Shown one piece after another: positions 1-6,461 of a DNA stretch of 7,430 nt; within the stretch, counting starts at the first letter, position 1, and every line of letters starts with the position of its first letter. Under the pieces are notes generated by a model. That model saw nothing but the letters and a program-made list of their open reading frames with translations, ran no database searches and had not been told where the DNA came from. Origin of the DNA: Betaproteobacteria bacterium (GTDB taxonomy: Bacteria; Pseudomonadota; Gammaproteobacteria; Burkholderiales; Burkholderiaceae); NCBI GenBank assembly GCA_013205155.1, contig JABMMT010000280.1, positions 1 through 7,430 on the forward strand. The letters are read 5' to 3'. The position numbers and the translations under genes are program-made.

Positions 1-1072
1 AGCGGTGATCACCATCGCCATTTCCTAGGAAGACGTAGCAGCCAGGTTTTTCTAGTAAAAAGAATGCAAAATCTTCAGCGCCCATTGTGGGGTCAATTGA
101 AGTATCAACGTTTTGTGGGCCAACTACTTCACCCATCACCTCAGCAGCAAAAGCTACCTCTTTCTCATGGTTGATCAATGGTGGGTAACTTCGTTTAAAA
201 ACAATTTCTGCTTGACAATCAAATGCACTAGCAACGCCGTGAGAAATTTCTCGTAGACGTGCTTCAATGAGATCCAACACTTCTAAGGTAAAGGTTCTCA
301 CCGTGCCACCAATAAAGGCGCTATCAGGAATCACGTTACTGGTTTCGCCCGCATGAAATTGGGTAATCGATAAGACAGCTGCATCTACGGGGCGCTTATT
401 GCGTGTAATGATGCTTTGTAGTGCCTGTACTACTTGTACTCCAGTCAGCAGAGGATCTGCACTGTTGTGAGGCAAGGCGGCATGACCACCTTTGCCTTTA
501 ATGGTGATTTCAAAAGCATTGCTAGAAGCCATCATCGGACCTGAGGTAACACCAAAATGGCCTTCTGCTAATCCGGGCCAGTTATGCAGACCAAATACGG
601 CATCACATGGAAACTCTTTAAAAAGGCCATCCTGAATCATTTCCTTAGCACCAGCTCCACCTTCTTCGGCAGGCTGAAAAATAAAGATGATGCTACCTTT
701 GAAGTCTCGATGGTTTGATAAATATTGAGCTGCTCCAAGAAGCATAGCCGTATGACCATCATGTCCACAGGCGTGCATCTTGCCTGGATTGCGAGAGGTA
801 TGCTCAAAGTTATTATGTTCTTGCAGAGGAAGGGCATCCATATCTGCGCGTAAGCCGATCATCTTGCCCGGGCCTAATTCACCATCTAGCCGACCCACAA
901 CGCCAGTTTTTCCCATCCCGCGATAGACCGAAATTCCCCAGCTTGACAGTGCTTCAGCCACTAGATCAGCAGTACGATTTTCTTCAAAACGCAACTCGGG
1001 ATGAGCGTGAATATTGCGACGAATATCTTGAATGGATTTAGCTGAATTGATGATTTCTGGTAGTAAATGCAT
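1..1072 (-). CDS. M20-family (M20D-like) amidohydrolase, C-terminus outside window
   Basis: This is a metal-dependent amidohydrolase of the M20 peptidase family, in the subgroup of hippurate hydrolases, N-acyl-amino-acid deacylases and IAA-amino-acid hydrolases. It probably cleaves an amide bond in the cytoplasm; the substrate cannot be read from sequence. I read 357 codons. Family members have roughly 390-400 residues, so about 40 are missing beyond the window edge. Visible motifs are the RADMDALP segment (75-82), HACGHDGH (100-107, with C102 and H104 as expected metal ligands), QPAEEGG (133-139, catalytic and metal glutamates E136/E137) and GLHNWP (161-166, metal ligand H163). A lid-domain GKGGHAA motif and a GAEDFAF motif follow. 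The last metal-binding histidine would lie past the edge. The start is the ATG at 1072-1070: an in-frame TAA lies only four codons upstream, and no convincing Shine-Dalgarno is visible. The gene lies 59 bases after bioD on the same strand and may be the last gene of that transcript. There is no sign of decay. Confidence 0.9.
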   Translation of the reverse strand, partial: MHLLPEIINSAKSIQDIRRNIHAHPELRFEENRTADLVAEALSSWGISVYRGMGKTGVVGRLDGELGPGKMIGLRADMDALPLQEHNNFEHTSRNPGKMHACGHDGHTAMLLGAAQYLSNHRDFKGSIIFIFQPAEEGGAGAKEMIQDGLFKEFPCDAVFGLHNWPGLAEGHFGVTSGPMMASSNAFEITIKGKGGHAALPHNSADPLLTGVQVVQALQSIITRNKRPVDAAVLSITQFHAGETSNVIPDSAFIGGTVRTFTLEVLDLIEARLREISHGVASAFDCQAEIVFKRSYPPLINHEKEVAFAAEVMGEVVGPQNVDTSIDPTMGAEDFAFFLLEKPGCYVFLGNGDGDHR

Positions 1073-1131
1073 GCCTTCATCTTATCCGAAAGTTGATGGA
1101 CACGTACCTTAAGCCCCTTCTAATGGGGGTT

Positions 1132-1851
1132 TTAGCAATTGGGCAAGCTTAGGTGCTGTGCAGCAAATTGCAAAGCTTCAATTGAGTAGGGGCTTTGATC
1201 TGATTTTTGTAATTCTATTGGTAAAGGAGGTATTGACCCTAGAAATGGAGCTTGTATTCTAGTTTGCAGAGTCTTAATATTTTCTTGCAAGAAAGCCATC
1301 TCAGATGAAAGGCTATTTGCAACCCAACCAGCTACTTTTAATTGCCGCGAGGTCATCGCTTCATAAGTTAGCAACGCATGATTAATGCAGCCTAATCGCA
1401 TTCCAACAACCATGATGACCGGTAGTTTTAACTGTTGTACGAGATCACTAAGATTTTCTTTCTCGTTGAGCGGAATTAAAAATCCGCCAGCCCCTTCAAC
1501 GATGATGCAATTTGTTTGGCTACTGACTTTTTCAAAGGCATCTAACATGATGCTGAGATCAAGACGTGTACCCAATTTTTTAGCTGCCAGATGAGGCGCT
1601 ATTGGCATTTCAAAAACGTAGGGCGATAGAATCTCCTGGTCACAACCTAGGTTTGCCGCAATTCGTAGAGTTTCTATATCCTCATTCAGGATATTTCCCT
1701 GCTGGTCTTGATAGGTGCCGGCCGCCACTGGTTTAAAACCCAGCGCATTAATTCCTTGCTCGCGAAATTTTTGGATTAAAGCACCTGCTACTAGAGTTTT
1801 TCCAATCTCAGTATCAGTACCAGTAATAAAAAAACCAACAGGCTTACTCAT
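1132..1851 (-). CDS. bioD: Dethiobiotin synthetase BioD
   Basis: BioD is the ATP-dependent enzyme that carboxylates and ring-closes 7,8-diaminopelargonate to dethiobiotin, the penultimate step of biotin synthesis, in the cytoplasm. The 239-residue protein is slightly longer than the usual 220-230. The N-terminal P-loop GTDTEIGKT (11-19, K18 and T19) matches the BioD signature. FKPVAAG (39-45) carries the substrate lysine K40, VEGAGG (118-123) the metal-binding glutamate E119, and VVGMRLGCINHALLT (148-162) is a typical family segment. The ATG overlaps the TGA of bioF as ATGA, and no clear ribosome binding site precedes it, so translational coupling to bioF is likely. The stop codon touches a short G/C hairpin (about 1113-1129) that lacks a U-run in the direction of this gene. 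Confidence 0.96.
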   Translation of the reverse strand: MSKPVGFFITGTDTEIGKTLVAGALIQKFREQGINALGFKPVAAGTYQDQQGNILNEDIETLRIAANLGCDQEILSPYVFEMPIAPHLAAKKLGTRLDLSIMLDAFEKVSSQTNCIIVEGAGGFLIPLNEKENLSDLVQQLKLPVIMVVGMRLGCINHALLTYEAMTSRQLKVAGWVANSLSSEMAFLQENIKTLQTRIQAPFLGSIPPLPIELQKSDQSPYSIEALQFAAQHLSLPNC

Positions 1852-3080
1852 GATGCTTGCGCTATCGTTTCTTGCTCAATCTGTTTGAGCTGAAGAATCA
1901 GCTGGCGTAAATCATCAAGACTGTGATTTGCAGAAAAGGTAATGCGTAAACGAGCACTTCCGTTAGGCACAGTAGGAGGACGTATTGCAGGAATCCAATA
2001 TCCAGCATGATCTAAAAGCTTTGCAGCTAAAAGAGCATTTGCATTGCTGCCTAAGATGACTGGCTGTATTGGCGTACTTGAGAAACATTTTTGCCAGCTA
2101 GAAAAAATCATTTCCTTTTGCCAAACTTTAATTAATTGATTTAAATGAGTGCGTCGTTGTTGACCCTCTTCACTCTCAATCATTTCAAGACTAGTTAAGA
2201 GCGCATGGGCAATGGCAGGTGGGCTAGCGGTACTGTAAATGTAGGGACGACCTTTTTGAATCAGCCATTCGATAAAAGAATCATGTGCACAAATGAATGC
2301 TCCACTCACTCCAGCTGCTTTACCTAAAGTGCCGATATAGACAATTCGCTCAGAGACCAGGTTTTCTTGCTCCAAGATTCCATGACCTTGTTTACCTAAT
2401 ACTCCAAATCCATGAGCATCATCAACCAATAAAAGGGCATCGAATTCTTCTACAATCTGAAGTAATACTTTGACTGGTGCTAGATCACCATCCATACTAA
2501 AAACACCGTCAGTGACAATCAGTTTGAATGGTTTTTGATCGCTCTTGAATAACTCTCTGAGAGTATCAGGCTGCGTATGATCAAACAATGTCACAGATGC
2601 CTTGTTTTGCGCGCCGGCTAAACGAACACCATCGATCAAGGAAGCATGATTGAGTTCTGCTGAATAGATACTTGCCTGACCTGTTGGCGCGAGTCTTACA
2701 AGGCCAGTGATTGCTGTAAGGTTAGCAAGGTAACCAGTGCTAAAAAATAGTGCTCGAGCTTGGGGGATATGGCGACTTTGAAAAGAGGCTAATTTTTTTT
2801 CTAGTAATTCATGGGCAATACTGTGGCCACTGATGAGATGTGAGGCTCCGCTACCAACGCCATAACGTTTTACTCCTTCGGTAAGAGCTTCTATGAGTGC
2901 AGTATGATTGGCTAATCCAAGATAGTCATTGCTACAAAATGCTTTGAGTTCACGGTTATCTACGCTTGATGTTGTATCACACGCCAAATGATTGGTGCGC
3001 AACTTACGCTTTAATAATTGCAAATCGAGTTCGGCAATTTGGGTTTCAGCCATACTCAAAGCATTAAATGATTTTGTCAT
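1848..3080 (-). CDS. bioF: 8-amino-7-oxononanoate synthase BioF
   Basis: BioF is a PLP-dependent enzyme of the alpha-oxoamine synthase family. It condenses a pimeloyl thioester with L-alanine to give 8-amino-7-oxononanoate (KAPA), the first committed step of ring assembly. At 410 residues it is somewhat longer than the roughly 385-residue E. coli enzyme, mainly from a longer N-terminus before CSNDYLGL (49-56). Visible active-site features are GSGASHLISG (76-85), NHAS with the PLP-stacking H145 (144-147), TDGVFSMDGD (190-199), VDDAHGFG (219-226, with D220 and H223), and TLGKAAGVSGA (251-261) with the Schiff-base lysine K254. The C-terminal PPTVPNGSARLRIT (368-381) is the usual substrate-loop region. 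The start overlaps the bioA stop (ATGA), and its own stop overlaps the bioD start in the same way, so it is the middle gene of a tightly coupled bioA-bioF-bioD unit. An internal ATG at codon 10 is an alternative start that would remove nine residues. Confidence 0.96.
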   Translation of the reverse strand: MTKSFNALSMAETQIAELDLQLLKRKLRTNHLACDTTSSVDNRELKAFCSNDYLGLANHTALIEALTEGVKRYGVGSGASHLISGHSIAHELLEKKLASFQSRHIPQARALFFSTGYLANLTAITGLVRLAPTGQASIYSAELNHASLIDGVRLAGAQNKASVTLFDHTQPDTLRELFKSDQKPFKLIVTDGVFSMDGDLAPVKVLLQIVEEFDALLLVDDAHGFGVLGKQGHGILEQENLVSERIVYIGTLGKAAGVSGAFICAHDSFIEWLIQKGRPYIYSTASPPAIAHALLTSLEMIESEEGQQRRTHLNQLIKVWQKEMIFSSWQKCFSSTPIQPVILGSNANALLAAKLLDHAGYWIPAIRPPTVPNGSARLRITFSANHSLDDLRQLILQLKQIEQETIAQAS

Positions 3081-4423
3081 GACAACGTCTTGTCTAAAGC
3101 GCGTGCTACGGCTTTGCCCATCTGTGATGTCTCTTCAGTAGACAAAATATAGGGCGGCATCACATAGACAGTATTGCCAATTGGTCGAATCAGCAAACCC
3201 TCATTAATGCATTGAGAAAACATTTCGCGCGGGAAAGTGGCGAGGTTTTTAATGCAGTCTTGTTTAATGTCAAATGCCAAAATCATGCCTTGCTGACGCC
3301 AATATTCAATTCTTGAATCTGATTTTGCCCAAGCAAAAGCATTAGCTAAATCTTGCGCACGTAATATATTTTTTTGTAATACGTTTTCACTTTCAAATAT
3401 TTCCAAACAAGTAAGAGCAGCAGTACACGCAAGTGGGTTACCTGTGTATGAGTGGGAGTGCAAGAATCCCTGCTGAGTTTGATCGCTATAAAAAGTTTGA
3501 TAGATGCTCTTTGTTGTTAAGCATAAAGAGAGTGGAAGATAGCCGCCACTAATCCCTTTAGAAAGGGTTAAGAAATCCGGCCAGATTTGTGCTTGCTCAC
3601 AGGCAAAAAAAGTACCACTTCGACCGCATCCCACAGCAATTTCATCTGCAATTAAATGGATCTCATAACGATCGCACAAGGCTCTCACTAGCCGAAGATA
3701 TTCGGGTGAATACATGGCCATTTGCCCAGCACATTGCACAAGTGGTTCAATGATGATAGCTGCAATATGCTGATGCCCTTTTTTGAAAAGCTCCTCAAGC
3801 TCTTGTGCTGCATATCTTGCAACATCATCTGCACTTTCTCCAGATTTTGCTTTGCGTGAGTCTGGAGAGGGAGCTGTAAATACCTCTTGTAACAGCGAGC
3901 CATACGCTTTACGAAAAATGGCAACATCAGTTACCGCCAGTGCACCTAGAGTTTCCCCATGGTATCCATTCTCAAGGCAAACAAATTTTTTCTTTTGAGG
4001 CTTAGCTTGAAGTTGCCAGTAGTGGTGACTCATCTTGAGCGCAATTTCTACCGCAGAGGCACCATCAGAGGCATAAAAAACGTGACCTAAATTTCCATTG
4101 GTAAGGGCAGATAATTTTTCTGATAATTCGACTACTGGAGCGTGTGTAAAACCTGCGAGCATGACGTGTTCAATTTTTTCTAATTGATTGGTAATCGCTT
4201 GGTTAATCTGTGGATTGGCGTGACCGAATAAATTTGTCCACCAGGAGCTGATGCAATCGAGCAAGGGATTGCCCTTTTCATCGTAAAGCCAGGCTCCCTT
4301 TCCTTTGCTGATTGCAATAAGGGGAAAAGATTCATGCTGCTTCATTTGGGTACAGGGATGCCAGACGGCAGCCAAACTGCGATCTACCAGGGATCTTTGA
4401 TTTAGATCGGAAATAAGCTTCAT
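3077..4423 (-). CDS. bioA: Adenosylmethionine-8-amino-7-oxononanoate aminotransferase BioA
   Basis: BioA is the class III PLP-dependent aminotransferase that converts KAPA to 7,8-diaminopelargonate, unusually using S-adenosylmethionine as amino donor. The 448-residue length is normal. WHPCTQMK (21-28) is the characteristic N-terminal BioA motif, and SSWWTN (59-64) supplies substrate-pocket tryptophans. ENGYHGET (151-158) contains the PLP-stacking Y154, and IADE (258-261) gives D260 against the pyridine nitrogen. LTLSKGISGGYLPLS (285-299) holds the Schiff-base lysine K289, and LIRPIGNTVYVMPP (411-424) carries R413, the substrate carboxylate-binding arginine. Together these separate it from GABA and ornithine aminotransferases. 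It is the first gene of the minus-strand operon and overlaps bioF by four bases. The ATG at 4423-4421 has no good Shine-Dalgarno at normal distance; an AGGAAAA stretch lies more than 20 bases upstream. It reads away from bioB across an 89-base divergent region. Confidence 0.96.
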   Translation of the reverse strand: MKLISDLNQRSLVDRSLAAVWHPCTQMKQHESFPLIAISKGKGAWLYDEKGNPLLDCISSWWTNLFGHANPQINQAITNQLEKIEHVMLAGFTHAPVVELSEKLSALTNGNLGHVFYASDGASAVEIALKMSHHYWQLQAKPQKKKFVCLENGYHGETLGALAVTDVAIFRKAYGSLLQEVFTAPSPDSRKAKSGESADDVARYAAQELEELFKKGHQHIAAIIIEPLVQCAGQMAMYSPEYLRLVRALCDRYEIHLIADEIAVGCGRSGTFFACEQAQIWPDFLTLSKGISGGYLPLSLCLTTKSIYQTFYSDQTQQGFLHSHSYTGNPLACTAALTCLEIFESENVLQKNILRAQDLANAFAWAKSDSRIEYWRQQGMILAFDIKQDCIKNLATFPREMFSQCINEGLLIRPIGNTVYVMPPYILSTEETSQMGKAVARALDKTLS

Positions 4424-4512
4424 GTTTGGTATTTGACCACTAGTTTTTCCTAAACTTGACCTGTATCTGTTATGTTTATGTCTTGTATCGATCTATTTTC
4501 TGGAATTTACCC
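4424..4512. promoter_or_regulatory. Divergent bioA/bioB control region
   Basis: These 89 bases separate the divergent starts of bioA and bioB and must hold both promoters unless transcription enters from outside. Two identical TTGACC hexamers start at 4433 and 4456, exactly 23 bases apart. The TGTATC hexamer is also repeated, at 4462 and 4484. Either TTGACC resembles a -35 element for bioB, but no good -10 lies 16-18 bases downstream of either. TGTTATGTT at 4468-4476 could be an extended -10 on the plus strand. I cannot choose a bioA promoter. No BirA-type palindrome (TTGTAAAC...GTTTACAA) is present, so the regulator, if any, is unknown. That this region controls both transcripts is inferred from gene layout. 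Confidence 0.5.
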
Positions 4513-5550
4513 ATGCTGGACACTCAAACCGAAGAAAAACCCATCACCCTAATCAAGTCCCAGGCGGATTTGCGCAAAGAGGTTGACGCGTCTGGGTCAT
4601 GGTCAGTTGCCCAGATAGAGGCTTTGTTTAATTTACCCTTTAATGCCTTAATGCTAAAGGCACAAGAAACTCATAAGACTTACTTTCCCGAGGGTGATGT
4701 GGAATTGGCCACCCTCTTGTCAATCAAGACAGGCGGCTGTCCTGAGGATTGCGCTTACTGCCCTCAAGCAGCTCGTTATGACACCGATGTCAAGGCTGAG
4801 AAGTTGATGGGTCTCGAAGAGGTTTTGGAGGCCGCTAAAGCCGCTAAAGCCGCCGGCTCAAACCGTTTTTGCATGGGTGCAGCCTGGCGCGAACCGAAGG
4901 ATCGTGATATTGAGAAAGTGGCGGCGATGATCAAAGGGGTAAAGGCTTTAGGGCTGGAGACCTGCGCTACTCTTGGCATGCTAGAAGCTGATCAAGCCCA
5001 GGCTTTGCAAGAGGCAGGACTAGATTTTTATAACCACAATCTAGATACCAGCGAAGATTTTTACCGCTCTGTGATTTCCACGCGTGGCTATCAAGATCGT
5101 TTAGATACGATTTCACATGTTCGTGCAGCCGGTATGTCCGTATGCTGCGGCGGGATAGTGGGTATGGGTGAATCTCGTGAACAACGCGCTGCATTCTTAG
5201 CTCGCTTGGCTAATTTAAGTCCTTACCCTGAGTCGGTACCCATTAATCACTTGGTACCCGTTGCTGGTACTCCTTTGGCCGATCAAAAGCCCTTGGACCC
5301 CTTCGAATTTGTTAGGACGATTGCTGTGGCTCGAATTACGATGCCACGGGCAAGGGTGCGTTTATCAGCCGGTCGTCAAGAGTTAGGAAGGGCGGTTCAA
5401 GCCATGTGCTTCCTAGCCGGTGCTAACTCTATTTTCTATGGTGAGCAACTACTCACTACCGGTAATCCCGAGGTAGAACAAGACCGTGCTCTCTTAGCTG
5501 AGCTTGGTTTAAAGACCAAACAAAGCTCAAAAGCTGAGGTTTTAATCTAA
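4513..5550 (+). CDS. bioB: Biotin synthase BioB (radical SAM)
   Basis: BioB is the radical SAM enzyme that inserts sulfur into dethiobiotin to form biotin, using a [4Fe-4S] cluster for SAM cleavage and a [2Fe-2S] cluster as sulfur source. From the ATG at 4513 it has 345 residues, against 346 in E. coli. KTGGCPEDCAYCPQ (72-85) contains the CxxxCxxC cysteines C76, C80 and C83. The [2Fe-2S] ligands expected from E. coli numbering are all present: C120 (RFCMGA), C151 (ETCATLG), C211 (SVCCGGIVGMGE) and R283 (RVRLSAGR). The C-terminal AMCFLAGANSIFYGE (297-311) is also typical. The frame stays open upstream to a TTG at 4456, but that extension is unlike any BioB N-terminus and overlaps the promoter region. 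The ATG at 4513 is preceded by a weak TGGAA. The short tandem repeat at 4831-4848 encodes alanine/lysine in a helix. bioB is separated from its pathway partners by strand and is probably co-transcribed with coq7. Confidence 0.96.
   Translation: MLDTQTEEKPITLIKSQADLRKEVDASGSWSVAQIEALFNLPFNALMLKAQETHKTYFPEGDVELATLLSIKTGGCPEDCAYCPQAARYDTDVKAEKLMGLEEVLEAAKAAKAAGSNRFCMGAAWREPKDRDIEKVAAMIKGVKALGLETCATLGMLEADQAQALQEAGLDFYNHNLDTSEDFYRSVISTRGYQDRLDTISHVRAAGMSVCCGGIVGMGESREQRAAFLARLANLSPYPESVPINHLVPVAGTPLADQKPLDPFEFVRTIAVARITMPRARVRLSAGRQELGRAVQAMCFLAGANSIFYGEQLLTTGNPEVEQDRALLAELGLKTKQSSKAEVLI
4831..4848 (+). repeat. Two 9-bp tandem copies inside bioB
   Basis: The unit GCCGCTAAA occurs twice in a row, followed by a partial third copy (GCCGCC). 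It encodes a repeated Ala-Ala-Lys in the helical stretch just before the RFCMGA cysteine motif. It keeps the reading frame and is most likely ordinary low-complexity helix sequence; copy-number change would be in frame. Confidence 0.6.
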
Positions 5551-5562
5551 TTCAATCAATAT

Positions 5563-6192
5563 ATGTCCCCAATAGATCACCTCATTATTGAGTTCGATAA
5601 TGCACTCCGATGTGTTGCTGGCGGAGCGAATTCTCAGCGCCTCACTCCCGGATCTGAAGCCGCTTCAAAAACGGTTTTAGATGCTCAAGAACGCAAGCAT
5701 GCTGCTGGATTAATGCGTGTGAATCATGTGGGTGAAGTTTGTGCTCAAGCACTTTATCAATCTCAAAAATTAGTGGCTCGAGATCCACAAATTAAGGAGA
5801 TGTTAAATCATTCTGGACAAGAGGAAATGGATCATCTTGCATGGTGTGAAACACGTTTGCAAGAGCTAGGCTCTCATACTAGTTATCTTAATCCAATTTG
5901 GTATGCTGGATCCTTTGCGATCGGCTTGGCAGCTGGCTTAGCGGGTGATAAGTGGAGCTTAGGTTTTGTTGCAGAAACAGAAAAGCAAGTTGAGAATCAC
6001 TTAGAGAGTCATCTCGAAAAACTGCCGCCAGAAGACCATCGTTCACGAGCGATTGTGGATCAAATGCGCATCGATGAAATTGAGCACGGACAGGCTGCTA
6101 TTCGAAGCGGTGGAGCAGAGTTGCCGCAGCCCATTCAAAAGTTCATGCAAATGATCTCAAAGGTGATGACAACAACCGCATACAAAATTTAA
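5563..6192 (+). CDS. coq7: Ubiquinone biosynthesis hydroxylase Coq7 (diiron)
   Basis: Coq7 is the membrane-associated diiron monooxygenase that hydroxylates the 3-methyl-6-methoxy-1,4-benzoquinol intermediate in ubiquinone synthesis; it replaces the flavin enzyme UbiF in many betaproteobacteria. The 209-residue protein shows the four-helix diiron ligand set: E58 in RVNHVGEVCAQALY, the E88-x-x-H91 pair in GQEEMDHL, E140 in FVAETEKQVENHL, and the E172-x-x-H175 pair in RIDEIEHGQAA. A hydrophobic stretch at about 112-136 (WYAGSFAIGLAAGLAG and onward) is the likely membrane-contact hairpin. The length and the N-terminal LIIEFDNALR match proteobacterial Coq7. The ATG at 5563 comes 12 bases after the bioB stop with no recognisable Shine-Dalgarno, so its translation may depend on bioB ribosomes or a leaderless-like mode. 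I see no functional link to biotin beyond shared transcription. Confidence 0.95.
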   Translation: MSPIDHLIIEFDNALRCVAGGANSQRLTPGSEAASKTVLDAQERKHAAGLMRVNHVGEVCAQALYQSQKLVARDPQIKEMLNHSGQEEMDHLAWCETRLQELGSHTSYLNPIWYAGSFAIGLAAGLAGDKWSLGFVAETEKQVENHLESHLEKLPPEDHRSRAIVDQMRIDEIEHGQAAIRSGGAELPQPIQKFMQMISKVMTTTAYKI

Positions 6193-6220
6193 ATCTAGAT
6201 TAATTTTTAGTTATCGTTAT

Positions 6221-6252
6221 TAAATATACTGTTTTTAAATACAGTATATTTA
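6221..6252. repeat. 12-bp perfect inverted repeat, AT-rich
   Basis: The arms TAAATATACTGT (6221-6232) and ACAGTATATTTA (6241-6252) are exact reverse complements around an 8-base TTTTAAAT centre. Only two pairs per stem are G:C, and the bases that follow (GGTATTATC) are not a U-run, so this is not a standard terminator. It sits 28 bases after coq7 and about 150 bases before the mraZ -35. It could be a protein-binding operator or a weak hairpin at the coq7 3' end; the sequence does not decide. Confidence 0.7.
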
Positions 6253-6357
6253 GGTATTATCTAGCCTTAGAGCTAAGACCTATTCTTAAGTATATTTTCC
6301 AAGCCATTGTTTCAAGTAGCTATTTTATTATCACCATTTTATGAACATATCTCGCTA

Positions 6358-6373
6358 AGTGTTTGTAAACACT
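6358..6373. repeat. 7-bp dyad upstream of mraZ promoter
   Basis: AGTGTTT and AAACACT face each other across a two-base GT centre, giving a compact palindrome 32 bases upstream of the mraZ -35 hexamer. No U-run follows. Its size and position would fit a dimeric regulator site, but it could be chance in AT-rich DNA. Confidence 0.4.
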
Positions 6374-6405
6374 AGAGAAATTCCTTAAAAAATACCCAAA
6401 AACAC

Positions 6406-6434
6406 TTGACCCTCTTATGACGATCCTCTAAAGT
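6406..6434 (+). promoter_or_regulatory. Sigma70-like promoter for mraZ-rsmH (dcw cluster)
   Basis: A -35 hexamer TTGACC (6406-6411, five of six consensus bases) is followed after 17 bases by TAAAGT (6429-6434, four of six matches to TATAAT). Transcription would begin near 6441, giving a leader of about 20 bases before mraZ. The -10 overlaps the first MraZ box, as expected for autorepression. An alternative -10, TCTAAA at 6427, has a poorer 15-base spacer. Confidence 0.65.
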
Positions 6435-6459
6435 GGGAGGAAGTGTGAAAAAGTGGGGT
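6430..6459 (+). promoter_or_regulatory. MraZ operator: three boxes with 10-bp period
   Basis: Three consecutive boxes fitting RAAGTGKG start at 6430, 6440 and 6450, exactly 10 bases apart, and a degenerate fourth (AAATGGTG) begins at 6460 across the mraZ start codon. MraZ regulators are known to bind tandem boxes of this kind, spaced one helical turn apart, ahead of their own gene. The array covers the promoter -10, the expected transcription start and the ribosome binding region, so bound MraZ would block initiation of the dcw transcript. Confidence 0.8.
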
Positions 6460-6461
6460 AA

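Larger units (their letters stand above)
6193..6405. other. AT-rich spacer between coq7 and the mraZ promoter
   Basis: This noncoding stretch is clearly more AT-rich than the genes around it. I find no convincing coding frame on either strand, no tRNA-like fold and no canonical intrinsic terminator (GC-rich stem plus U-run) for the bioB-coq7 transcript. It contains a 12-bp perfect inverted repeat and a 7-bp dyad, listed separately. A weaker CTTA/TAAG hairpin lies at about 6266-6277. Confidence 0.6.

Noticed and set aside
1111..1133. CCCC/GGGG hairpin followed by TTTT, as a terminator of the bioD transcript
   Set aside because: The T-run follows the hairpin on the plus strand, where no gene ends. 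In the direction of bioD the stem is followed by GCTTAAGG, without a U-run, and it has only four G:C pairs.
1385..1594. Small plus-strand open frame inside bioD (similar ones lie inside bioA, bioB and mraZ)
   Set aside because: These lie opposite or out of frame with well-supported enzymes, have unlikely composition, and have no promoter or ribosome binding site of their own.
4456..4512. N-terminal extension of BioB from an upstream TTG
   Set aside because: The extra 19 residues do not resemble BioB N-termini and cover the divergent promoter region; the ATG at 4513 gives the standard family length.
6192..6208. AATCTAGATT palindrome followed by TTTTT, as a coq7 terminator
   Set aside because: The stem has no room for a loop and only one G:C pair per arm, so a stable hairpin is unlikely.
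6266..6282. CTTA/TAAG hairpin flanked by AGGT and ACCT
   Set aside because: The outer and inner stems are joined by a one-sided 10-base bulge, and no U-run follows; it is probably chance.
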